NCBI GenBank assembly: GCA_021790135.1 | Contig: JAJYIJ010000011.1 | Location: 1 to 16,138, forward strand | Direction: 5' to 3' | From: a bacterium | GTDB lineage: Bacteria; Patescibacteriota; Patescibacteriia; Magasanikbacterales; GWA2-37-8 | DNA length: 16,138 nt | Shown here: piece by piece, positions 6,318 through 13,328 of the stretch | Layout: the number at the start of each line of letters is the position of its first letter | How positions within the stretch are numbered: the stretch's first letter is position 1 | Notes under the pieces: generated by a model | The model's database searches: none | Told to the model about the DNA's origin: nothing | What the model saw: the letters and a program-made list of their open reading frames with translations, nothing else | Translations under genes and position numbers: made by a program

Positions 6318-6797
6318 ATGTCACTAACGAGTTTTTTCCAATCGAAAACTTTTCGTTGGATCGCTATCGCACTCGGCGAACTGATTTTGCTTTTGTTGGT
6401 TTTTCAACTTGGTCTGTTTGTTGGCTTTCATAAGGCCAGTTTTAATTTTCACTGGGCGGCGGCCTATAATCGTAATTTTGGCGGGCCACCCGGCGGCTTT
6501 ATGCACGATTTTGAGGGGCAACAATTTTTTAATGCGCACGGCACAACCGGCAGCGTCATTCAAGTGAGTACGAGCACCATCATTATAAAAGGCCAAGATA
6601 ATGTGGAAAAAATTATTACCATTCGCCCATCCACGACAATTGAAGAAGGCCGCCGGGCAATTTCGGTGAGCAACGTCAAAGTCGACGAACATGCTGTGGT
6701 TATTGGTACACCGCAAAATGACGGTTCGATCATCGCCCGCATGGTCCGTATCTTTCCAAACTCCTCTTCGACGCTTCCCACACCGCCATCCCCTTAA
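6318..6797 (+). CDS. Membrane-anchored DUF5666-like protein (first copy)
   Basis: A 159-residue protein with one N-terminal helix (about 14-36), a linker rich in Gly, Phe and His, and an external beta-rich domain (about 78-145). That domain has the pattern GSV-x-STIIIKG, then ITIRPSTTIEEG, then VVIGTPQNDGSIIARMVRI, characteristic of the DUF5666 / small OB-like group as I recall it. It ends in a Ser/Thr/Pro tail. Function unknown; it lies 13 nt after the putative anti-sigma gene and 40 nt before the HlyD-like adaptor, and a related protein closes the operon. It may sense or modulate the exporter. The start is ATCTATG without a Shine-Dalgarno sequence. Confidence 0.72.
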   Translation: MSLTSFFQSKTFRWIAIALGELILLLLVFQLGLFVGFHKASFNFHWAAAYNRNFGGPPGGFMHDFEGQQFFNAHGTTGSVIQVSTSTIIIKGQDNVEKIITIRPSTTIEEGRRAISVSNVKVDEHAVVIGTPQNDGSIIARMVRIFPNSSSTLPTPPSP

Positions 6798-6837
6798 ATT
6801 GAGAGCTGTAATCTATACTAACTATTCTTGTTTTTTT

Positions 6838-8643
6838 ATGAAAATTTTTTCTCTGCTGAAAAAGAAATGGGTGATTGCGCTTCTCGTGGTTATCCTCGCC
6901 GGTGGAAGCTACTATTGGTATCACCAAGCAACAACTGGGAACGTTGCACCGACATATACGGTCACAGCCGCAACCACGGGAGCGTTGATCACCGATGTGA
7001 ACGGCAGCGGACAAGTGAGCACGCTTGATCAAGTTGACGTGAAGCCGCAGGTCAGTGGCACGGTGCTCAGCGTGCCCGTTGTCCAGGGCCAAGCAGTTAA
7101 GGCAGGTGATGTGCTTGCACGGCTTGACGCCACCAGTGCAGAACAAGCGGTCCAGAATGATCTTCTCAATCTGCAAAATGCCCAAATTTCTTTATCGAAA
7201 CTTATGGAGCCGCCGAGCGCAGCCGCACTGCTCCAGTCACAGAATAACCTCACTTCTGCTGAGCAGACCCTCCAAAACAGCCAGGACAGCCTGACGACTG
7301 CATACAGTAATGCCTTAACAACTCTCACTGCGACTTTCCTTGATATGCCTTCAGTGATGGCTGGCGTTCATGATATGTTTTATCAGCAGACAATCGCCGC
7401 TGGGCAGTTTAACGTTGATTATTTCGACAATCAATTGTCAGCGAAGGTGCCGAATATTGATCTGTATCGTGACGATTTTGAATCAAAATATCAAGTTGCT
7501 TCAACACAATATCAACAGAATTTTAGTGATTATCAAAATATTTCTTCCGCTTCTAGCTCAAGCACGATCGAAGCCTTTTTAAACGAAACCTATTCGACCG
7601 CCCAAAGCGTGAATACCATGCTGAAGAGTGCCTTGAGCTATGTGCAATATTATCATGATCAATGCGCTGCTTACAGCGTGACCTTGAATCCAATTGCTAC
7701 AACCTATGAAAATGCCCTGAACAGTGATATCAACGCCATTAATGGTCACGTTAGCGCTCTGTTGTCTATTATCAACACGATCCAAACTTCAAAACAGAAT
7801 ATCATTTCGGCACAGCAGTCGATTGCCGAAAGTTCCGCATCGTTAGCCCAACTGAAGGCTGGTGCTGACCCGCTTGATATTGAAAGCCAAAAAATTGCCA
7901 TTTCCCAAAAAGAGGCGCAGTTAGTGCAGGATCAACAGAATTTGGCCTATTACACTATCCGCGCACCAATATCCGGCGTCGCCGCGACAGTTAGCGTCAA
8001 GCCGGGCGACCCCGCCAGTTCCGGCACGACGATCGCTTCCTTGATTACGAAGCAGCAAGAAGCAATCATTTCGCTTAATGAAGTTGATGCCGCCAAAGTT
8101 GCCATTGGACAGAAGGCGACTCTCACATTTGATGCCATCAATGGTCTTAGTATAAGCGGCACAGTTACGGAAATTGATACGCTTGGAACCGTTTCTCAGG
8201 GTGTTGTGACATATAATGTGTATATCGCTTTTGACACTGAAGACAGTCGCGTTAAACCGGGTATGAGCGTTACTGCCGATGTTGTCACCAATGTCGAGAC
8301 AGGAGTGTTGCTCGTTCCCAGCACAGCGATCAAAACTCTTGGTAATCGCCAGTACGTTGAAGTCTTCAAAACGAGACCTGCCGGTATCGCTGTTATGGCC
8401 ATGAATTTTTCTACTGATGTCAAACCTGAGCAAGTGTTTGTTACAACCGGAGATAGCAATGATACGGACACGATTGTCACGTCTGGTTTGAGTGGAGGCG
8501 ACTTAGTCGTTACTCAGACGAGCCAACAAGGCGCAAGTAGCAGCGCGCCGGCCACGAGCGCCCCCAGCCTTTTAGGTGGCGGTAACCGGGGAGGCGGCGG
8601 TGGAAGAGTATTTGTCGGTGGGCGTGGTGGTTTTGGCGGTTAA
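6838..8643 (+). CDS. HlyD/MacA-like periplasmic-adaptor protein with long inserted hairpin and Gly-rich tail
   Basis: A 601-residue adaptor anchored by one N-terminal helix (about 11-29). The first half of a lipoyl-like domain is at about 62-97 (PQVSGTVLSVPVVQG, then VKAGDVLARLD). A long Gln/Ser/Asn-rich helical region follows (about 98-370). The second lipoyl half is at about 371-402 (YYTIRAPISGVAATVSVKPG), then a beta-barrel domain (LNEVDAAKVAIGQKATLTFDA) and a C-terminal domain. The last 25 residues are Gly/Arg-rich (GGGGGRVFVGGRGG). E. coli MacA is about 370 residues, so the hairpin region is greatly enlarged. It should couple the following MacB-like ATPase/permease to the envelope. No TolC-like protein is in the window. 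The frame is open to 6691, but ATG 6838 directly precedes the membrane anchor and avoids a long overlap with the previous gene. Confidence 0.88.
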   Translation: MKIFSLLKKKWVIALLVVILAGGSYYWYHQATTGNVAPTYTVTAATTGALITDVNGSGQVSTLDQVDVKPQVSGTVLSVPVVQGQAVKAGDVLARLDATSAEQAVQNDLLNLQNAQISLSKLMEPPSAAALLQSQNNLTSAEQTLQNSQDSLTTAYSNALTTLTATFLDMPSVMAGVHDMFYQQTIAAGQFNVDYFDNQLSAKVPNIDLYRDDFESKYQVASTQYQQNFSDYQNISSASSSSTIEAFLNETYSTAQSVNTMLKSALSYVQYYHDQCAAYSVTLNPIATTYENALNSDINAINGHVSALLSIINTIQTSKQNIISAQQSIAESSASLAQLKAGADPLDIESQKIAISQKEAQLVQDQQNLAYYTIRAPISGVAATVSVKPGDPASSGTTIASLITKQQEAIISLNEVDAAKVAIGQKATLTFDAINGLSISGTVTEIDTLGTVSQGVVTYNVYIAFDTEDSRVKPGMSVTADVVTNVETGVLLVPSTAIKTLGNRQYVEVFKTRPAGIAVMAMNFSTDVKPEQVFVTTGDSNDTDTIVTSGLSGGDLVVTQTSQQGASSSAPATSAPSLLGGGNRGGGGGRVFVGGRGGFGG

Positions 8644-8656
8644 AAAAAGGGGACGT

Positions 8657-9367
8657 ATGATCGAAGTTAAAGATATTACTAAAACCTACTACAGCGGCGC
8701 CGGCACCTCTTTCCAAGCTTTGCGGGGTGTCAGTTTCAAGATTCAAGATGGTGAATTCGTCGCTATCATGGGACCAAGTGGTTCGGGCAAATCGACGCTC
8801 ATGCATATTTTGGGAGCGCTGGATACGCCGACGAGCGGCAGTTATTTTCTTGACGGCAAAGATACATCAAAATTATCTGAAGATGAATTGGCTGAAATTC
8901 GCAAAGATCGTATTGGCTTCGTATTTCAGGCCTTCAATTTATTGCCGCGGACGAGCGTATTGAGGAATGTAGTGTTGCCGCTCGTTTATTCGGGTGTTGC
9001 CAGGCCTGAGCGGCAAAAGCGGGCCGAGGCCGCTCTGCGCGCAGCTGGTTTAGATGAAGAACATTGGAAAAATTTTTCCAACCAGTTATCCGGCGGTCAG
9101 ATTCAGCGCGTGGCGATTGCGCGGGCACTCGTGAACAGTCCGTCGCTCATTTTAGCCGACGAACCAACTGGGAATTTGGATACCCATACTGGCGAAATTG
9201 TTCTTGGCACCTTCCAGCGGCTTAATCGCGAGCATGGTCGTACCGTCGTGCTCATCACCCATGAACATGATGTTGCGAAGCATGCTAGCCGCATTATTTT
9301 TATCAAGGATGGTCTCATTATCAGTGATGAAAAAAATAGTGATCCAATTATTGCTAAAGATGTATGA
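8657..9367 (+). CDS. MacB/LolD-type ABC transporter ATP-binding protein
   Basis: A 236-residue ATPase with Walker A GPSGSGKST (39-47), Q-loop VFQAFNLLPR, signature LSGGQIQRVAIARAL (from 144), Walker B LILADEP (164-170) followed by TGNLD, and the switch histidine in ITHEHD. The FNLLPRTSVLRNV segment is typical of the MacB/LolD/FtsE-like group that works with FtsX-type permeases. A purine-rich AAAGGGG stretch lies just upstream, one of the few plausible Shine-Dalgarno sites here. Its stop overlaps the start of the permease gene by 4 nt (ATGA), a sign of translational coupling. Confidence 0.93.
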   Translation: MIEVKDITKTYYSGAGTSFQALRGVSFKIQDGEFVAIMGPSGSGKSTLMHILGALDTPTSGSYFLDGKDTSKLSEDELAEIRKDRIGFVFQAFNLLPRTSVLRNVVLPLVYSGVARPERQKRAEAALRAAGLDEEHWKNFSNQLSGGQIQRVAIARALVNSPSLILADEPTGNLDTHTGEIVLGTFQRLNREHGRTVVLITHEHDVAKHASRIIFIKDGLIISDEKNSDPIIAKDV

Positions 9368-10593
9368 CAACTATTGATATCATCGAAGAAACATATGCCG
9401 CTTTGTCGGGGAATAAGGTCCGTTCCTTTTTAACCATGCTTGGCATCATAATCGGTATCAGCTCTGTCATTGCGATGGTCGCCATCGGGCAGGGAGCACA
9501 GAGCTCGGTCCAAGCCCGAGTCGAATCACTTGGCGCTAATTTGATCCAAGTTATGCCAGGTGCAGTTCGGGGACCAGGTTATCAAGTCAGTCAAGGCCGT
9601 GGCAGTTCGCGCACTCTTACGCCGGATGATGCCACTGCCCTTGCGAGTGATTTAACCAACGCTAAAGCCGTGACTGCCGAAGTGTCCGGCCGCTATCAAG
9701 TAACGGCAAAGGGCACCAACACGAACACCACGGTTGATGGTACGAACAGTGATTATCCGGCAGTACGTGATTTACAAATTGCCGAAGGGTCATTTTTTAC
9801 GGAGGGGCAAAATCAGAGTTTGGCTCGTGTGGCCGTACTTGGTCCGACGGCTCGGGATGATTTGTTCGGTCAAGGCGCTGAGGCAGTGGGGCAGACAATC
9901 CGCATCAAGAATATGGATTTTCGGGTAATTGGTGTGAGCGTTGCAAAAGGAACGACCGGCTTTCAAAGTCAAGATGATATGATCTTTGTCCCGCTTAATA
10001 CGGCCGAACATTTTTTCGTTGGCGCGGATAATCCGTATGTGACGAGTATTAGTGTTGAAGCACCGGACCAGAATTCGATGACTGCTCTCCAACAGCAAAT
10101 CACAAATATTCTACTCGCGCGTCATAATATTGCCGATCCGACGCAAGCTGACTTCAGTATTTTAAATCAGGCGACGATTGTTGCCGCGGCTTCAAGCGTT
10201 ACACAAACCTTCACCGTTTTGCTCGGTGCGGTCGCGGGTATTTCTTTATTAGTCGGTGGTATCGGTATTATGAACATGATGCTCACCACAGTGACCGAAC
10301 GCACAAAAGAAATCGGGCTGCGCAAATCAATCGGCGCTAAACGAAGCGAGATTAGCATACAATTTTTGTCCGAGGCCACAGCCCTTACCTTCATTGGCGG
10401 TGTTGTTGGCGTCGTGATAGGAGTTCTTGTTTCATACGTTCTAAATTATTTTTCCATTGTCGCGACCTCAATATCGCTTTCTTCGATTATTTTGGCTTTT
10501 GTTGTTTCGGCCGCAATCGGAATCATCTTTGGTTATTATCCTGCCCGCCGCGCCGCCGCCTTGAACCCGATCACGGCTTTGCGTTTTGAATAA
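9364..10593 (+). CDS. MacB-like ABC transporter permease (FtsX family)
   Basis: A 409-residue permease with one N-terminal helix (about 21-43, after ALSGNKVRSFLTMLGIIIGISSV), a large external MacB-type domain (about 44-280), and three C-terminal helices (starting near 282, 338 and 375). GGIGIMNMMLTTVTERTKEIGLRKSIGAK is the conserved FtsX coupling region that contacts the ATPase, and the end ARRAAALNPITALRFE is typical. With the ATPase and HlyD-like adaptor it forms a split MacAB tripartite-type pump. Such pumps move peptides, antibiotics or lipoproteins by mechanotransmission; the substrate here is unknown. Confidence 0.92.
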   Translation: MTTIDIIEETYAALSGNKVRSFLTMLGIIIGISSVIAMVAIGQGAQSSVQARVESLGANLIQVMPGAVRGPGYQVSQGRGSSRTLTPDDATALASDLTNAKAVTAEVSGRYQVTAKGTNTNTTVDGTNSDYPAVRDLQIAEGSFFTEGQNQSLARVAVLGPTARDDLFGQGAEAVGQTIRIKNMDFRVIGVSVAKGTTGFQSQDDMIFVPLNTAEHFFVGADNPYVTSISVEAPDQNSMTALQQQITNILLARHNIADPTQADFSILNQATIVAAASSVTQTFTVLLGAVAGISLLVGGIGIMNMMLTTVTERTKEIGLRKSIGAKRSEISIQFLSEATALTFIGGVVGVVIGVLVSYVLNYFSIVATSISLSSIILAFVVSAAIGIIFGYYPARRAAALNPITALRFE

Positions 10594-10623
10594 TTTATTT
10601 ATTAATAATAAGTACATAATTCT

Positions 10624-11103
10624 ATGAAGAAAAGTTCCGCTGTTATTCTCATTATCGTCGTGGCTGTCCTTGGGCTCGGCGTTGGGTTTTATGGTGGGTT
10701 TAAGTATGGCCAGTCGACGAATGCTAGCCGCACTCTTGCCTATGGTGGTAATGGTGGGGGAGCCAGTGGCACGGCGCGTTTTGGCGGCAATCGTTCCCGC
10801 GCCGGCGGTAACGGGAATATTTTTATCAACGGCACCGTAGTCAGCAAAGACGCCGCCAGTATGACAGTCAGCTTGGAACAAGGCGGGTCACAGGTAGTTT
10901 TTTTCTCTCCTTCAACTACGATTGACAAAACGACACTTGGCAGCACCAGTGACTTAACGGCTGGAGCGCAAGTAATGGTTATCGGTACTGAGAATAGCGA
11001 TGGCACAGCCATGGCAAATTCGATCCAATTGCGTTCGGCCGCTGTCGGCAATGGTGGTGTAATGGGTGCTCCGCGTCAGCCAGTCCCGACCCCTGCTCAA
11101 TAA
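10624..11103 (+). CDS. Membrane-anchored DUF5666-like protein (second copy)
   Basis: A 159-residue protein with an N-terminal helix (about 5-25), a Gly/Arg/Asn-rich linker (about 41-65) and an external domain (about 68-137) with INGTVVSKDAASMTVSLEQG, then FFSPSTTIDKT, then VMVIGTENSDGTAMANSIQL. This is the same three-part pattern as the protein at 6318-6797, and the length is identical, but sequence similarity is low, so they are diverged relatives. Last gene of the operon, 30 nt after the permease and followed at once by an intrinsic terminator. The Gly-rich linker resembles the tail of the HlyD-like adaptor, hinting at a shared location. Function unknown. Confidence 0.7.
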   Translation: MKKSSAVILIIVVAVLGLGVGFYGGFKYGQSTNASRTLAYGGNGGGASGTARFGGNRSRAGGNGNIFINGTVVSKDAASMTVSLEQGGSQVVFFSPSTTIDKTTLGSTSDLTAGAQVMVIGTENSDGTAMANSIQLRSAAVGNGGVMGAPRQPVPTPAQ

Positions 11104-11119
11104 AGTTTTGAGACAACTG

Positions 11120-11154
11120 AACCCGTCCCGTCATTGTGGGGCGGGTTTTTGTTT
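11120..11154 (+). terminator. Intrinsic terminator of the sigma/MacAB operon
   Basis: AACCCGTCCC (11120-11129) pairs with GGGGCGGGTT (11138-11147) through ten base pairs including one T-G, with an 8-nt loop, and runs into TTTTTGTTT. It lies 17 nt after the stop of the last gene. Confidence 0.9.
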
Positions 11155-11170
11155 GATAGCTTCGGAGCTG

Positions 11171-11179
11171 TGGTATACT
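11171..11179 (+). promoter_or_regulatory. Extended -10 promoter of recG
   Basis: TGG directly before TATACT (11174-11179) forms an extended -10 element. The upstream TTGATA (11153-11158) is spaced only 15 nt away and probably counts little. The start of transcription would be near 11186, only about 4 nt before the recG ATG, so the mRNA would be nearly leaderless. Confidence 0.6.
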
Positions 11180-11189
11180 ACTGTCATCT

Positions 11190-13325
11190 ATGACATTAGA
11201 CACCCCTCTTTCTGAACTTGGTCGGCTGGGCAAAATAGCTTCCGTGCGTCTCAATCGTCTCAGGCTAAAAACTGCCGGCGATCTCCTCTATTATTTCCCT
11301 TTTCGCTATGATGATTTCAGCCAATCAGTTTCGATTAAAAGTTTAATCGAAAACGCTTCTGTCACCATTAAGGCTCGGGTTGAACTCATTGCCAATCGTC
11401 GTAGTTTTAAAAGCCGGAAAATTATTACCGAGGCTTTGGTTAGCGACGACACTGGGAGCCTGCGTTTGGTTTGGTTTAATCAGCCCTTTTTGACGAAGAT
11501 GCTGCATCCCGGCGAAACTGTTTTTCTCTCCGGCGTCGTGAAAACAGATATGCTGGGCGCCGAACTTATAAATCCGACCTTCGAAAAAGAAAGCGCTGGC
11601 GTTCACTACAATACGGGTCGCCTGGTGCCGATCTATTCCGTTACCGAACATTTGAGCCAAAAACAAATACGGGCGCTCGTGCAAGAGGTATTGCCTCTCG
11701 CCAACGAAGTGCCGGATTGGCTGCCGGAAAAAATTATTGAAGAAAACGACCTTGTGCCCTTGTCGTCGGCTCTGCTTGGTATTCATTTTCCCGATTCGAA
11801 GGACCATCTCAAAGCAGCCACCGACCGACTCAAATTTGATGAATTATTTTTCGTCCAGCTCATGGCCGAACAGTCACGGCGGCGGCGTCAGGATGAGCAC
11901 GCGCCGATGCTGTCTTTTCACGAAACGGAAGTAAAAGAGTTTGTCAGTCGTTTGCCATTTACTTTAACTAAAACGCAAAAAATTGCGGCCTGGGAAATTT
12001 TGCAAGATATCGCCAAGCCGCAGCCGATGAATCGGCTTCTCTCCGGCGACGTCGGCTCCGGCAAAACCGTCGTGGCGGCATTGGCAATGTTCAACAGCGG
12101 TTTAAACGGTTTCCAATCCGCTCTTATGGCACCCACGGAAATACTGGCAACGCAACACTACCATTCCCTGGGCAAGCTCTTGGGCAACAAAGCCGTGGTC
12201 GCCTTACTTACCGGTTCGCAATCCATGCTTCTTAACTCTCAACCTTCCACTCGAAGCAACTCTGTTTTGAAAAAAGAAGTATTGCGTAATCTAAAAGAGG
12301 GGAAAATAAATATCGTCGTTGGCACGCATGCCCTGCTCTCGAAGGGTGTTGATTTTAAAAATCTTGGGCTGGTAATTGTTGACGAGCAGCACCGTTTTGG
12401 TGTCCGGCAGCGCCAGGAGATACAAGAAAAAGGCCACAATGTCCACTTTTTGAGCATGACGGCGACGCCAATTCCGCGTTCATTAGCTCTGATGATGTAT
12501 GGCGATCTGGACGTTTCCGTCATCAACGAACTGCCGCCCGGTCGTAAAAAAATTATTACCCGCTTGGCCGAGCCTCTTCATCGGGCGAAAGCCTACGCCT
12601 TTATTGCCGAGCAAATTAAAAAAGGCCGACAGGCATTTGTTGTCTGCCCGGTGATTGAGAGTAAAGAACATTTAACAATAAACAATGAACAAAGCGAAAC
12701 GGCTGAGCCGGCACTCGGCATCAAGTATCAGGTATCGAGTATCAACGATAAAAAATCAGTCTTGGCTGAATATGAAAAACTTTCGAAAAAGATTTTTCCT
12801 GAATTTCGAGTTGGTTATCTGCATGGCAAAATGAAAGCGCCAGAAAAGGACGCCGTCATGACGAATTTCGCCGCTGGTAAAATTGACATCCTCGTTTCCA
12901 CCTCAGTCGTGGAAGTTGGCGTCAATATTCCAAATGCCAGCGTGATGATGATTGAGGGCGCGGAAAAATTCGGTCTGGCGCAATTACATCAATTCCGCGG
13001 TCGGGTCGGCCGGAGCGAGCATCAATCATACTGCATCCTGTTCACCGATAGCGACTCCGCCAAGGTCCAGGAGCGCCTAAAATATTTTGAAGCCCACAGC
13101 GATGGCTTCGCCTTGGCGGAAAAAGATCTGTCTCTGCGTGGCCCGGGACAGGTGTATGGCACTGAGCAGAGTGGCATGCAAAATTTTCGACTGGCCACAC
13201 TGGTGGACCGCGACCTCATCAAAAAAGCTCGGTCCGCCGCCAGAGAAATTGCGCCGGAAATTAAAAAATATCCGCTTCTCTATAAGCGGATTGGGGAGAT
13301 GAAGCGGGGAGTGCATTTGGAATAA
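11190..13325 (+). CDS. recG: ATP-dependent DNA helicase RecG
   Basis: A 711-residue branched-DNA helicase that regresses stalled forks and processes recombination intermediates. The N-terminal wedge/OB domain (LLYYFPFRYDDFS, then ITEALVSDDTGSLRLVWFNQPF) precedes the helicase core. Motifs in order: I GSGKT (289-293), Ia PTEILATQH, Ib VGTHALLS, II DEQH (398-401), III SMTATPIPRS (T424), V STSVVEVGVNIP, VI QFRGRVGR (601-608). The RecG-specific SLRGPGQVYGTEQSG follows. All catalytic residues are present. Two segments look inserted, at about 345-356 and 490-520, and each carries degenerate 7-nt repeats in the DNA. It begins nearly at its own transcript start (ATCTATG) and ends 3 nt from the convergent radA. 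Confidence 0.96.
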   Translation: MTLDTPLSELGRLGKIASVRLNRLRLKTAGDLLYYFPFRYDDFSQSVSIKSLIENASVTIKARVELIANRRSFKSRKIITEALVSDDTGSLRLVWFNQPFLTKMLHPGETVFLSGVVKTDMLGAELINPTFEKESAGVHYNTGRLVPIYSVTEHLSQKQIRALVQEVLPLANEVPDWLPEKIIEENDLVPLSSALLGIHFPDSKDHLKAATDRLKFDELFFVQLMAEQSRRRRQDEHAPMLSFHETEVKEFVSRLPFTLTKTQKIAAWEILQDIAKPQPMNRLLSGDVGSGKTVVAALAMFNSGLNGFQSALMAPTEILATQHYHSLGKLLGNKAVVALLTGSQSMLLNSQPSTRSNSVLKKEVLRNLKEGKINIVVGTHALLSKGVDFKNLGLVIVDEQHRFGVRQRQEIQEKGHNVHFLSMTATPIPRSLALMMYGDLDVSVINELPPGRKKIITRLAEPLHRAKAYAFIAEQIKKGRQAFVVCPVIESKEHLTINNEQSETAEPALGIKYQVSSINDKKSVLAEYEKLSKKIFPEFRVGYLHGKMKAPEKDAVMTNFAAGKIDILVSTSVVEVGVNIPNASVMMIEGAEKFGLAQLHQFRGRVGRSEHQSYCILFTDSDSAKVQERLKYFEAHSDGFALAEKDLSLRGPGQVYGTEQSGMQNFRLATLVDRDLIKKARSAAREIAPEIKKYPLLYKRIGEMKRGVHLE
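12233..12253 (+). repeat. Degenerate heptanucleotide array 1 in recG
   Basis: Three consecutive 7-nt units, TTAACTC, TCAACCT and TCCACTC, encode part of a poorly conserved-looking loop (about residues 348-355) between motifs Ia and Ib. Twenty-one bases keep the reading frame. Confidence 0.45.
12672..12692 (+). repeat. Heptanucleotide array 2 in recG
   Basis: Three consecutive 7-nt units, TTAACAA, TAAACAA and TGAACAA, differ only at the second and third bases. They encode part of an apparent insertion (TINNEQ) between helicase motifs IV and V. Confidence 0.6.
12721..12748 (+). repeat. Heptanucleotide array 3 in recG
   Basis: Four consecutive 7-nt units, TCAAGTA, TCAGGTA, TCGAGTA and the decayed TCAACGA, lie 28 nt after array 2 in the same inserted segment. 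Between the two arrays is a GC-rich dyad, CGGCT-G-AGCCG (12700-12710). Confidence 0.6.
13261..13291 (-). terminator. Intrinsic terminator of the radA operon, antisense within recG
   Basis: Read leftward, ATCCGCTT (13291-13284) pairs perfectly with AAGCGGAT (13277-13270) around a 6-nt loop and is followed by ATTTTTTAA (13269-13261). This is a standard terminator 38 nt after the radA stop, but its DNA lies in the last recG codons. On the plus strand there is no T-tract after the hairpin. Confidence 0.8.
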
Positions 13326-13328
13326 AAT

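Noticed and set aside
6691..6837. Upstream extension of the HlyD-like ORF
   Set aside because: It overlaps the DUF5666-like gene by more than 100 nt and adds a non-signal sequence. ATG 6838 directly precedes the membrane anchor.
12672..12748. The repeats as a CRISPR array
   Set aside because: Units are 7 nt, contiguous without spacers, degenerate and inside a coding gene.
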